Shown here piece after piece: positions 1 through 7,835 of a stretch of DNA of 64,000 nucleotides (its first letter is position 1; each line of letters opens with the position of its first letter). A model generated the notes under the pieces. The model was not told the DNA's origin and ran no database searches. It saw only the letters and a list, made by a program, of their open reading frames with translations. The stretch is from assembly GCF_900089075.1 (NCBI RefSeq), contig NZ_LT593746.1:62967-126966 (forward strand). Reading direction: 5' to 3'. This DNA comes from Vaginella massiliensis. GTDB lineage: Bacteria > Bacteroidota > Bacteroidia > Flavobacteriales > Weeksellaceae. A program made the translations under genes and the position numbers.

Positions 1-648
1 ATTGGCAATCATTGGTATTTAGCAGCAATGATGAATTTCAAAACGCAATTTACCACAGGATATGATTATACCGTAGATCCAAAAGAGAAAATCTCGAATT
101 TTATGGCACCGGGTTATCTTTCGTTCGGACTTGGGGTGGATTATAAACCAAATGAAAATTTCCAAGTTAACATTCACCCAGTTACACCACGTTGGACATT
201 GGTTACGGATAAAGATTTACAATATGCAGGAAACTTTGGTTTGGAAAAAGATGGCGACTCTTCACTATTCGAGTTTGGAGCTTACCTTGGCGCACGCTAC
301 AAATTGCAAATAATGGAAGGCATCACCTACGACAATCGTTTGGGAATCTATGCCAATTACTTAGACAAACCACAAAACATGGACATTGCCTATGCTGGCG
401 TTTTGGATATGAAAGTGAACAAATGGATTTCTGCTCAAGTAGCCATCAACCTATTGTACGACGAAGACCAAATCAAACGTACTCAGGTGAAACAAACTTT
501 AGGAATTGGATTCAATTACAAATTCGACAACCAACCAGTTGCTGAAGTAGATACTGCTTTGATGACAGAAGAAATTCCTTACATCGAAAATGACGAACCA
601 GTTTTGGTATCTGCAAACACATCAGAAACAGTAGATTTACAATTATAA
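1..648 (+). CDS. DUF3078 family protein, C-terminal part
   Basis: The frame is open from base 1, so the N-terminus lies outside the window; 215 codons are visible. The visible part reads as alternating amphipathic beta strands with aromatic residues, as in a small outer-membrane beta-barrel, and matches from memory the DUF3078 family that is common in Bacteroidetes and has no assigned function. A barrel-like stretch ends near residue Phe-Asn-Tyr-Lys-Phe, followed by a short acidic tail of about 40 residues ending in Leu-Gln-Leu. A strong terminator follows 26 bases after the stop. Family assignment is moderate; an outer-membrane location is inferred. Confidence 0.75.
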   Translation: MGNHWYLAAMMNFKTQFTTGYDYTVDPKEKISNFMAPGYLSFGLGVDYKPNENFQVNIHPVTPRWTLVTDKDLQYAGNFGLEKDGDSSLFEFGAYLGARYKLQIMEGITYDNRLGIYANYLDKPQNMDIAYAGVLDMKVNKWISAQVAINLLYDEDQIKRTQVKQTLGIGFNYKFDNQPVAEVDTALMTEEIPYIENDEPVLVSANTSETVDLQL

Positions 649-673
649 TCATCACCATCATCAATACAGAAAG

Positions 674-701
674 AAAAGCATCTACTAGGATGCTTTTTTT
701 T
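674..701 (+). terminator. Rho-independent terminator after the DUF3078 gene
   Basis: AAAGCATC and GATGCTTT form a short stem around a TACTAG loop, followed by a run of eight T. It lies between the DUF3078 gene and hutI, so the two are probably separate transcripts. Confidence 0.8.
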
Positions 702-741
702 GTTTGAAGAATATCCGTAATTTGTAAGAAATAGAAGCTAT

Positions 742-1971
742 ATGAAACTCATAGGACCATTCAAACAAATCATTACGCTAGAAAATTTACCCTTAAAAGG
801 ACCGCTAAAAGACGAACAATTAACCTATATAGAAAATGGTGGAATCGTTGTAGCACACGAGCAAATCGTGGCTGTTGGTGATTATACTTGGTTGCAAAAA
901 CATTACCCAGACAGCGAATTAGAAATCATCGAAAACGAGCAAGTGCTATTGCCGGGTTTTGTAGATGCCCACACCCACATTTGTTTTGGCGGAAACAGAG
1001 CCAAGGATTTTGCCATGCGACTAAACGGTAAATCGTACCTCGAAATCGCAGAAAGCGGTGGCGGAATTTGGTCTACCGTGACACAAACTCGGGCAAAATC
1101 GGAAGAAGAATTGACGGCGATTTGCTTGCAAAATGTACAAAAATTGATACAGCAAGGGATTACCACAGCAGAAGTAAAAAGCGGATATGCTCTTTCGGTA
1201 GAAGGCGAACTCAAAATGATGAGAGCGATAAAATCGGCGAAAGACAAAGCATCTATCGATTTGATTCCCACATTTTTGGGTGCTCATATGAAACCCAAAG
1301 ACTTCGACGGAAGCAACCGTGCGTATTTGGATCTTTTGATTGAAGAAGTTTTTCCGATTCTGCAAAAAGAACATCTTGGTAATCGCGTTGATATTTTCGT
1401 CGAACAATCGGCATTTTCTGTAGAGGAAGGCGATTATTTTTTAGAAACTGCAAAAAAACAAGGTTTCGAACTCACCGTTCATGCCGATCAATTCACGCCT
1501 GGCGGCAGTCATTTAGCCATCAAACACCAAGCACTCAGCGCAGATCATTTAGAGTTTTCGGGCGAAGACGAAATAGCAGCTTTGGCACTATCAGATGTCG
1601 TAGCAACCGTATTACCCGGCGCTTCTATCGGGTTGGGAATGCAGTACGCACCAGCCAGAAAATTATTAGACGCCAATTGTTGTCTATGCATCGCCTCTGA
1701 CTGGAATCCTGGTTCTGCACCCATGGGCAACCTACTCACGCAAGCCTCTATATTGGCAACATTCGAAAAATTATCGATGGCAGAAGTATTAGCCGCAATC
1801 ACCTATCGAGCTGCAAAAGCCTTGGGTCTGGATGATCGCGGAAGTTTAACTCCAAACAAAAAAGCCGATTTTATCAGTTTCGAGACCGATGACTTCCGAA
1901 ATATCATTTACTTACAGGGTCAGTTGCAACCTGCCATGGTTTGGAAAAATGGAAATCGAATCTTTTGCTAA
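742..1971 (+). CDS. hutI: Imidazolonepropionase
   Basis: Catalyses hydrolysis of 4-imidazolone-5-propionate to N-formimino-L-glutamate, the third step of histidine degradation, in the cytoplasm. The 409-aa length is normal for the family. The amidohydrolase metal site is visible as DAHTH at residues 75-79, followed by CFGGNRAKDF; a second metal-ligand His sits in the VHADQF segment near residue 248, and the ASDWNPGS segment carries the conserved Asp near residue 320. ATG at 742 gives the expected N-terminus. It stands alone here: no hutH, hutU or formimidoylglutamase gene is visible nearby, so the rest of the pathway must be elsewhere or absent. A TAATTTG lies about 15 bases upstream of the start but is one base short of the promoter consensus. 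Confidence 0.95.
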   Translation: MKLIGPFKQIITLENLPLKGPLKDEQLTYIENGGIVVAHEQIVAVGDYTWLQKHYPDSELEIIENEQVLLPGFVDAHTHICFGGNRAKDFAMRLNGKSYLEIAESGGGIWSTVTQTRAKSEEELTAICLQNVQKLIQQGITTAEVKSGYALSVEGELKMMRAIKSAKDKASIDLIPTFLGAHMKPKDFDGSNRAYLDLLIEEVFPILQKEHLGNRVDIFVEQSAFSVEEGDYFLETAKKQGFELTVHADQFTPGGSHLAIKHQALSADHLEFSGEDEIAALALSDVVATVLPGASIGLGMQYAPARKLLDANCCLCIASDWNPGSAPMGNLLTQASILATFEKLSMAEVLAAITYRAAKALGLDDRGSLTPNKKADFISFETDDFRNIIYLQGQLQPAMVWKNGNRIFC

Positions 1972-2026
1972 CGATTTATAATCAATCAAAATAAAATATT
2001 CTTAGTGGTACTGAAGAGAATATTCT

Positions 2027-2034
2027 TAATTTTG
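2027..2034 (+). promoter_or_regulatory. Candidate -7 promoter element for yicC-gmk
   Basis: TAATTTTG fits TAnnTTTG, the Bacteroidetes -7 consensus, 17 bases before the yicC ATG. No convincing -33 TTTG is seen. A direct repeat ATATTCTTA occurs just upstream, at about 1996 and 2020. Confidence 0.5.
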
Positions 2035-2051
2035 CGTACTATTTTTTGCAT

Positions 2052-2912
2052 ATGATACAATCAATGACCGGCTTTGGAAAAGCAGTTGTCGAATTACCAG
2101 AAAAAAAGATAAGCATCGAAATTCGATCTTTGAACAGTAAAACATTGGACCTGAACACGCGAATTCCAAGTTATTACAGAACCAAAGAATTGGATATTCG
2201 AAATCTTATCTCTGAAAATTTACAACGCGGTAAAATTGATTTCAATTTGAGTTGCGAACTCAACGCAGCTGCACGCAGTCAGAAACTTAATGCAGACCTG
2301 ATTCGGGCTTATTTAGAAGATTTCAAAAAAATTACACCACAGGTTGCAGAAGCCGATTTGTTGCCCGTTGTGTTGCGCTTGCCCGATGTGTTGTGTACGC
2401 CACAAGAAGAATTGGAACTGGCAGAGTGGGATCAGATCAAACAAACCATTTTGGAAGCGATCAACGACCTCAACCAATTCAGAACAGACGAAGGCAATGC
2501 TCTGGCAAAAGAATTGCGACAATACATCCTTCAGATCTTGAATCTTTTAGAACAAATAAAACCTTTTGAGGGTGAACGAATAATTACAGTTCGCGAACGA
2601 CTAGCCAAACGATTAGAAGAATTGGCTGTAGAAATCGACCAAAATAGATTGGAGCAAGAACTGATTTATTTTATAGAAAAGTTCGATATCACTGAGGAAA
2701 AAGTAAGATTGAAAAATCATTGCGAATATTTCTTGAGCGAATTGGACGCTGAGCAATCAAACGGAAAAAAATTAGGTTTTATTACCCAAGAAATTGGTCG
2801 AGAAATCAACACCCTTGGATCGAAATCCAACCATGCTGATATGCAAAAAATTGTAGTTCAGATGAAAGATGAGTTAGAAAAAATTAAAGAACAAAACTTA
2901 AATGTTTTATAA
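2052..2912 (+). CDS. yicC: YicC/YloC family endoribonuclease
   Basis: 286 aa, beginning MIQSMTGFGKA, the signature N-terminus of YicC/YloC proteins. A TTG two codons upstream also opens the frame, but the ATG at 2052 matches the family start. The C-terminal half carries the conserved GKKLGFI-QEIGREINTLGSKSN block (DUF1732), with acidic residues thought to bind metal. Family members are reported to be endoribonucleases; that is family knowledge, not something shown here. The stop overlaps the gmk start by one base (TAATG), so the two genes are surely co-transcribed, an arrangement common in bacteria. Confidence 0.9.
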   Translation: MIQSMTGFGKAVVELPEKKISIEIRSLNSKTLDLNTRIPSYYRTKELDIRNLISENLQRGKIDFNLSCELNAAARSQKLNADLIRAYLEDFKKITPQVAEADLLPVVLRLPDVLCTPQEELELAEWDQIKQTILEAINDLNQFRTDEGNALAKELRQYILQILNLLEQIKPFEGERIITVRERLAKRLEELAVEIDQNRLEQELIYFIEKFDITEEKVRLKNHCEYFLSELDAEQSNGKKLGFITQEIGREINTLGSKSNHADMQKIVVQMKDELEKIKEQNLNVL

Positions 2913-3496
2913 TGAATAGAGGTAAACTAATTGTGTTTTCGGCCCCTTCTGGCGCAGGCAAAACAACATTGGTAAAACACGCTTTAGAAATCTTCAAGCA
3001 AGATTTAGCATTTTCCATCTCGTGTACAACACGCCAAATGCGAGAAGGTGAAACGCACGGAAAAGATTATTACTTTTTGGATCTGGAAGATTTTAAACAA
3101 AAAATTGAACAAAACGAATTCATTGAGTGGGAAGAAGTCTACACCAACAACTTTTACGGTACGTTGAAATCTGAAGTTGACCGCTTGATGGATGAAGGGA
3201 AATCGGTAATTTTTGATATTGATGTAGAAGGAGGACTCAACATCAAGAAACTTTATGGCAAAGATTGCCTTACGGTTTTTGTGCATCCGCCATCAATCAA
3301 CAGCCTGAAAGAGCGTTTGCGTGCTCGCAATACCGAAACCGAAGAAAAGCTGAAACAACGATTAGAAAAAGCAGACCTCGAAATAGCAACAGCACCCAAA
3401 TTCGATGTTGTTTTATGGAACGATGATTTGGACAAAGCTAAAAACGAAACGGTATCGATTATCCGAAATTTCTTGAATTTACACCATCAGATATAA
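2912..3496 (+). CDS. gmk: Guanylate kinase
   Basis: Phosphorylates GMP (and dGMP) to GDP with ATP, an essential nucleotide step. 194 aa, with the P-loop APSGAGKTT at residues 11-19. The GMP-binding region follows, including SCTTRQMREGE, then YYFLDLEDF, an acidic WEEVYTNNFYGT segment and the VIFDIDVEGG strand near residue 101. RARNTETEEKLKQRL is the usual lid-region motif. It is translationally coupled to yicC and followed within 5 bases by a terminator. Confidence 0.96.
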   Translation: MNRGKLIVFSAPSGAGKTTLVKHALEIFKQDLAFSISCTTRQMREGETHGKDYYFLDLEDFKQKIEQNEFIEWEEVYTNNFYGTLKSEVDRLMDEGKSVIFDIDVEGGLNIKKLYGKDCLTVFVHPPSINSLKERLRARNTETEEKLKQRLEKADLEIATAPKFDVVLWNDDLDKAKNETVSIIRNFLNLHHQI

Positions 3497-3500
3497 TGCT

Positions 3501-3526
3501 AAAGCCTTTGAAAAAAGGCTTTTTTT
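3501..3526 (+). terminator. Terminator after gmk
   Basis: AAAGCCTTT pairs with AAAGGCTTT around a short A-rich loop and runs into seven T. It separates gmk from the convergent peptidase gene. Confidence 0.8.
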
Positions 3527-3530
3527 ATAC

Positions 3531-4298
3531 TCAATTGGGAATTATGCGTTTCAAGAAACGTAATTTGTGCGAATATTCTTGCGAATCGGTATTGAAAATG
3601 CCATTGGTGTCCAACGGATCGATGCGTACTTTACCATGTGCATGGATGATTTTACCATATTCTAACACAATTCCAACATGAATAATCTTTCCATCTTGGT
3701 TGTCGAAAAATGCCAAATCACCTGGCTCTGTTTCTTCTAAGAAACTCAACACCTCGCCCACCTCGGCTTGTTGCGATGCGTCTCGGGGCAGTTTGTACCC
3801 ACAAAGTTTGTAAACTTGTTGCACCAAACCAGAACAGTCGATACCAAAAGTAGATTTTCCGCCCCACAGATAGGGAACATTGAGGTATAAATTGGCAAAA
3901 TCTATCAATAATTTTTTCACTTTCACTGCTTGTATCACCTCCCCTAAATATTGAAATTCTTTTACACCGAAACCAAAAGTATTCTGGTTGTAATTTGGTA
4001 AAACAGCTCCCAAAGGCAAGGTAAGTGGTAAATCATTTTCTACCGCCAGATTGAATGCATCGGTCGTGTAAAAATTCATGTTCAGCTGTTGATACTCGTT
4101 TTCGGAAAGCTCGAAAAGCTGTTTGGGATCAACAAAGCCTTCATATCCATCAAAATCTGCTTTTATTTTGACCCATTTTTTTTCTCGTTCGAGTATGACT
4201 ACTTTCTCACCAAAAAGCAATTGTGTTACCATCTCTGCCATATCGGTATTGGCTGATCTAACCGGAGCTACACTTACCTGACAAATTGCAAAACTCAT
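3531..4298 (-). CDS. C40 (NlpC/P60) cysteine peptidase with SH3-like N-terminus
   Basis: Probably cleaves peptidoglycan stem peptides (gamma-D-glutamyl bond) like other NlpC/P60 enzymes. 255 aa. Residues about 8-60 look like a bacterial SH3 domain (LLFGEKVVILEREKKWVKI), then a second beta-rich segment, then the peptidase domain from about residue 130. The catalytic Cys is Cys155 in DCSGLVQ, the His is His207 in IHVGIVLEYG, with a further His in HAHGKVRI. No classic signal peptide is seen, so it may act on recycled muropeptides in the cytoplasm like YkfC, or be exported otherwise. Its ATG overlaps the upstream methyltransferase stop by four bases. Confidence 0.88.
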   Translation of the reverse strand: MSFAICQVSVAPVRSANTDMAEMVTQLLFGEKVVILEREKKWVKIKADFDGYEGFVDPKQLFELSENEYQQLNMNFYTTDAFNLAVENDLPLTLPLGAVLPNYNQNTFGFGVKEFQYLGEVIQAVKVKKLLIDFANLYLNVPYLWGGKSTFGIDCSGLVQQVYKLCGYKLPRDASQQAEVGEVLSFLEETEPGDLAFFDNQDGKIIHVGIVLEYGKIIHAHGKVRIDPLDTNGIFNTDSQEYSHKLRFLKRIIPN

Positions 4299-4936
4299 TT
4301 CTTACGAATTAGGGTTATACCATCTCGAATTGGTAAAATTACAGAATCTACTCGTGAATCTTGGGTTACCATGCGGTTCAGTTCTCGTAAAGAACTGGTC
4401 TTTAAATCATTGATTTGCTCGTCTAAAACTTTTCCGTACCAAAGTACATTATCAATTAGAATCAAACCGCCCTTTCGCAACAAGGCTACAGCCTGCTGAT
4501 AATACGTGGGATAAGATTGTTTATCTGCATCGATGAAAATCAAATCTACAGATTCGTTTTCAATGGTTTCCAAGCCCAACAATGCAGAACCGATTCGGTA
4601 ATCTATTTGATGGGCAAAATGAGACTGATCAAAATATTTTCTCCCCAAATATTCCAATTCATCGTTAATGTCGAAGGTAATAATCTTACCATCAGCCTGC
4701 AAGCCTTCGGCAAGACACAAGGTCGAATAACCCGTGAAAGTGCCAATCTCCACGATTAATTTAGGCTGAATAATTTTCGAGATTAAACTTAACAATCGCC
4801 CCTGATAATGACCAGAAATCATATGCGGTTGGGTAGTCACCTGATAGGTTTCTACCAACAAATCATGCAACAATTCTGAGTATGGAGAAATATGCTCGTC
4901 TAAATATTGTTCTAGTTTCGGATCGATTGGAATCAT
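4295..4936 (-). CDS. Class I SAM-dependent O-methyltransferase
   Basis: 213 aa from the ATG at 4936; a TTG nine bases upstream also opens the frame but is less likely. It belongs to the catechol/caffeoyl-CoA O-methyltransferase-like family (methyltransf_3). The SAM-binding motif VEIGTFTGYSTL is at about residues 62-73, followed by the acidic FDINDE strand end, and VDLIFIDADKQSYP is the metal-binding motif of this family. The substrate is unknown. It overlaps the downstream peptidase gene by four bases, so the two form an operon. Confidence 0.88.
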   Translation of the reverse strand: MIPIDPKLEQYLDEHISPYSELLHDLLVETYQVTTQPHMISGHYQGRLLSLISKIIQPKLIVEIGTFTGYSTLCLAEGLQADGKIITFDINDELEYLGRKYFDQSHFAHQIDYRIGSALLGLETIENESVDLIFIDADKQSYPTYYQQAVALLRKGGLILIDNVLWYGKVLDEQINDLKTSSLRELNRMVTQDSRVDSVILPIRDGITLIRKK

Positions 4937-4952
4937 AACAATCAAATATCAA

Positions 4953-4960
4953 CAAAAATA
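4953..4960 (-). promoter_or_regulatory. Candidate -7 promoter element for the O-methyltransferase operon
   Basis: On the minus strand this reads TATTTTTG (TAnnTTTG), 16 bases before the ATG, with a GTTG about 21 bases further upstream that could serve as the -33 box. Confidence 0.5.
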
Positions 4961-5015
4961 AAAAATCGCAAGAAAACTCTACAACTTCCTTACGATAATC
5001 TTATGGTAAATGTAT

Positions 5016-6932
5016 TTATTTTACTTCTTTCAGAATAGCATCTACCACAGCCGGATCCACCAAGGATGAGGTGTCGCCAAAATCATGCTTTTCACCCGAA
5101 GCGATTTTGCGCAAAATGCGACGCATAATTTTACCACTTCTTGTTTTTGGTAAATCTCGTACAAATTGTATTTTGTCGGGTCTTGCAATCGCCCCAATGG
5201 TACGCGAGACCAGCGATTTTATTTCGTTCTCCAATTCGAGAGACGGCTCATGCCCTTCGTACAGGGTAACGAATGCATACAAGGCATTTCCTTTGACATC
5301 GTGCGGGAATCCGACCACCGCGCTTTCTGCAACAATTTCGTGCTCGTTGATTGCGTTTTCTATTGGTGCGGTTCCCAAATTATGTCCAGAAACGATGACC
5401 ACATCATCTACTCTACCCGTAATTCTATAATTTCCCATTGCATCGCGATATGCACCATCACCTGTAAAATAATACCCCTCGAAAGTAGAAAAATAAGTGT
5501 CGATATAGCGCTGATGATCTCCAAAAATTGTTCTTGCCATAGAAGGCCAAGGGAATTTAACCGCCAAACGTCCTTCGGCTTTTTCTGCTTTTTCATCTTC
5601 AAGTTCGTTTCCTGCATCGTCTATAAGCGATACTTGAATTCCGGGAAGTGGTAATGTAGCAAAAGTCGGACGTGTGGGAGTAATCCCAGCCAAAGGCGAA
5701 ATCATGATGCTACCAGTTTCTGTTTGCCACCAGGTGTCAACGATTGGAGCATTACCTTTTCCAATATAATCATTGTACCAATGCCAAGCTTCTTCGTTGA
5801 TAGGTTCACCAACAGAGCCTAATACTTTGATGCTCGACAAGTCGTACTTTTCGACAAACGAAAGAGATTGTTTTGCCAACGATCTTATCGCGGTAGGCGC
5901 AGTATAGAAATGGCTCACATTCAGTTTTTCGACCACCTCCCAAAATCGCCCGAAATCTGGATAGGAAGGAATACCTTCGAACATCACTGAAGTAACGCCG
6001 CACAACAATGGCCCATAAACGATATATGAATGCCCTGTGATCCATCCAATATCTGCAGTACACCAAAAAATATCGTTTTCATCCATCTGAAAAATATTAT
6101 CGAAGCTATAAGCCACTTCGATCATATAACCTCCGCAGGTATGCACCATTCCTTTTGGTTTGCCCGTTGAGCCAGAGGTATACAAAATGAACAACGGATC
6201 TTCGGCGTCCATCACTTCGGCGTCGCAGTGGTCGTCAACCTTTGCCATTTCGTCTATCCAAAATTTATCTCGACCGCCCAACATGGCAGTAGACTCGAGT
6301 GCTCTACGATAAACGATTACATTTTGTACAGAAGGGCAACTCTTCAATGCCTCGTCGCAAATCGCTTTGAGGTTGATTGATTTTTCACCCCGAAAAACTT
6401 CGTTTGCTGTGATCAATACTTTACATTGTGCATCATTTATTCGGCTCGCTAAGGCTGAACTCGAAAAACCTGCAAATACAATAGAATGCACTGCTCCAAT
6501 TCGTGCACAAGCCAACATCGCAAAGACCAATTCTGGAATCATCGGCATGTACAGACAGACCCGATCTCCTTTCCCTATTCCATTGTTCTTGAGCACATTG
6601 GCAAATTTACAAACTTTATGATGCAGTTGTTTGTAGGTTATGTGTCGAGTTTCTTCTAAGGGATTGTTGGGTTCCCAAATAATGGCAGTTTTGTTGCCTA
6701 ATTTTTCTAAATGACGGTCTAATAAATTTTCGGTAATGTTCAATTTTCCAGATTCGAACCATCTAAAATCGGCAGTTCTGAAATCAAACGCCAAGGTGTT
6801 CGACCATCGTTGATGCCACCGAAAGGTTGAAGCTACTTCGTCCCAAAAACTGTCGGGATTCTCGACACTTTCTTTATAAGATTTTTTATAATCAGAAAAA
6901 GATTGAATTCTTAAATCTCTTAATTGTTTCAT
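5016..6932 (-). CDS. acs: Acetyl-CoA synthetase (AMP-forming)
   Basis: Activates acetate to acetyl-CoA through acetyl-AMP in the cytoplasm. 638 aa, the usual size. The AMP-binding signature YTSGSTGKPKG lies at residues 251-261, then SVGEPINEEAW and the DTWWQTETG adenylation motif. The hinge region reads YYFTGDGAYRD and the C-terminal domain holds TRSGKIMRR with Lys601, the residue that is acetylated to regulate this family. The ATG at 6932 is well placed. The upstream M48 gene is on the same strand, but a terminator at 6966-7004 lies between, so acs probably has its own promoter; only a weak TATTTTTA is seen there. Confidence 0.96.
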   Translation of the reverse strand: MKQLRDLRIQSFSDYKKSYKESVENPDSFWDEVASTFRWHQRWSNTLAFDFRTADFRWFESGKLNITENLLDRHLEKLGNKTAIIWEPNNPLEETRHITYKQLHHKVCKFANVLKNNGIGKGDRVCLYMPMIPELVFAMLACARIGAVHSIVFAGFSSSALASRINDAQCKVLITANEVFRGEKSINLKAICDEALKSCPSVQNVIVYRRALESTAMLGGRDKFWIDEMAKVDDHCDAEVMDAEDPLFILYTSGSTGKPKGMVHTCGGYMIEVAYSFDNIFQMDENDIFWCTADIGWITGHSYIVYGPLLCGVTSVMFEGIPSYPDFGRFWEVVEKLNVSHFYTAPTAIRSLAKQSLSFVEKYDLSSIKVLGSVGEPINEEAWHWYNDYIGKGNAPIVDTWWQTETGSIMISPLAGITPTRPTFATLPLPGIQVSLIDDAGNELEDEKAEKAEGRLAVKFPWPSMARTIFGDHQRYIDTYFSTFEGYYFTGDGAYRDAMGNYRITGRVDDVVIVSGHNLGTAPIENAINEHEIVAESAVVGFPHDVKGNALYAFVTLYEGHEPSLELENEIKSLVSRTIGAIARPDKIQFVRDLPKTRSGKIMRRILRKIASGEKHDFGDTSSLVDPAVVDAILKEVK

Positions 6933-6965
6933 ATCGTGTTTGTATTGTTTTGTCTAAAAATAATA

Positions 6966-7004
6966 AAAAAAGCGTTAAATTAATAATTCAACGCTTTTTT
7001 ATTC
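6966..7004 (-). terminator. Terminator after the M48 peptidase gene
   Basis: AAAAAAGCGTT and AACGCTTTTTT form a stem extended by AATT/AATT across one mismatch. On the minus strand it ends in a T run, 14 bases after the M48 stop, and separates that gene from acs. Confidence 0.75.
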
Positions 7005-7017
7005 ATTTTTTTAATTT

Positions 7018-7818
7018 TTATTTTCCTTTGTAGGGACTCGCATTATAATATTGTAAGGCTTGCGGCAATACTTCTTTGATTTTTGCAATTCGCGTAGCAT
7101 CGCTAGGGTGCGTACTGAAAAAGTCTGAGCCTCCTGATTTTCCTTGCGACATTCTCTCCCAAAATGGAACAGCTTCGCTAGGGTCGTAACCTGCCATCGC
7201 CATAAGATATAAGCCAGTGACGTCTGCATCCAACTCCATCTTGCGCGAATAATTCAACAATACTCCTTGTCCGCCAAAATTGTACAATTCTCCAATGACG
7301 TTTGCGTATTGTGAGTTAGAAACGGCTCCACTCAACAGTTGACCTCCATATTGAGCAAAAACTTGTTGTGAAATCTGCTCTGCACTATGCCCTGCCAATG
7401 CGTGACCAATTTCGTGTCCCATCACAACTGCTAAGCCAGTTGCGTTTTTGGTAACGGGTAAAATTCCAGTATAGATGGCAACTTTACCTCCGGGCATACA
7501 CCATGCGTTGACTTGATTATCTTGTATCAAACTGAATTGCCATTGATACCCCTGCAATTGACTCGAAATTCCTAATTGTTGATAGTACTTTTCGGCAGCA
7601 AATTTTAATCGTTCACCAACGGTTTGCACCATTTTGGCATCGGCTGTCCCAGTCACAACTTTACTTTCTTTCAATACTTGGTTGTATTGAGTAAATGATT
7701 GTGGGAATAATTGCGCATTTGACACAATCGACAGAGATTTGCGTCCCGTAACTGGGTTTGTGGAACAAGCTGCAATCAGCATTCCTATACCCAAAGTCGA
7801 AATTATAATTCTTCTCAT
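7018..7818 (-). CDS. M48 family metallopeptidase, predicted lipoprotein
   Basis: Zinc protease, probably in envelope protein quality control (LoiP/BepA-like). 266 aa. A lipoprotein signal peptide is visible: basic MRR, hydrophobic core, then LIAAC with lipidated Cys18. The zinc site HEIGH is at residues 135-139 and the third ligand is Glu195 in KMELDADVTG. There are no TPR repeats, so it resembles the short LoiP-type form rather than BepA. It lies 17 bases downstream of mutS on the same strand and is probably co-transcribed with it. The substrate is unknown. Confidence 0.92.
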   Translation of the reverse strand: MRRIIISTLGIGMLIAACSTNPVTGRKSLSIVSNAQLFPQSFTQYNQVLKESKVVTGTADAKMVQTVGERLKFAAEKYYQQLGISSQLQGYQWQFSLIQDNQVNAWCMPGGKVAIYTGILPVTKNATGLAVVMGHEIGHALAGHSAEQISQQVFAQYGGQLLSGAVSNSQYANVIGELYNFGGQGVLLNYSRKMELDADVTGLYLMAMAGYDPSEAVPFWERMSQGKSGGSDFFSTHPSDATRIAKIKEVLPQALQYYNASPYKGK

Positions 7819-7835
7819 TTTTATAATCAGTTTGG

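Noticed and set aside
903-1271. Open frame on the minus strand inside hutI
   Set aside because: It is antisense to a well-supported gene; its translation is Ser/Cys-rich with no recognisable domain.
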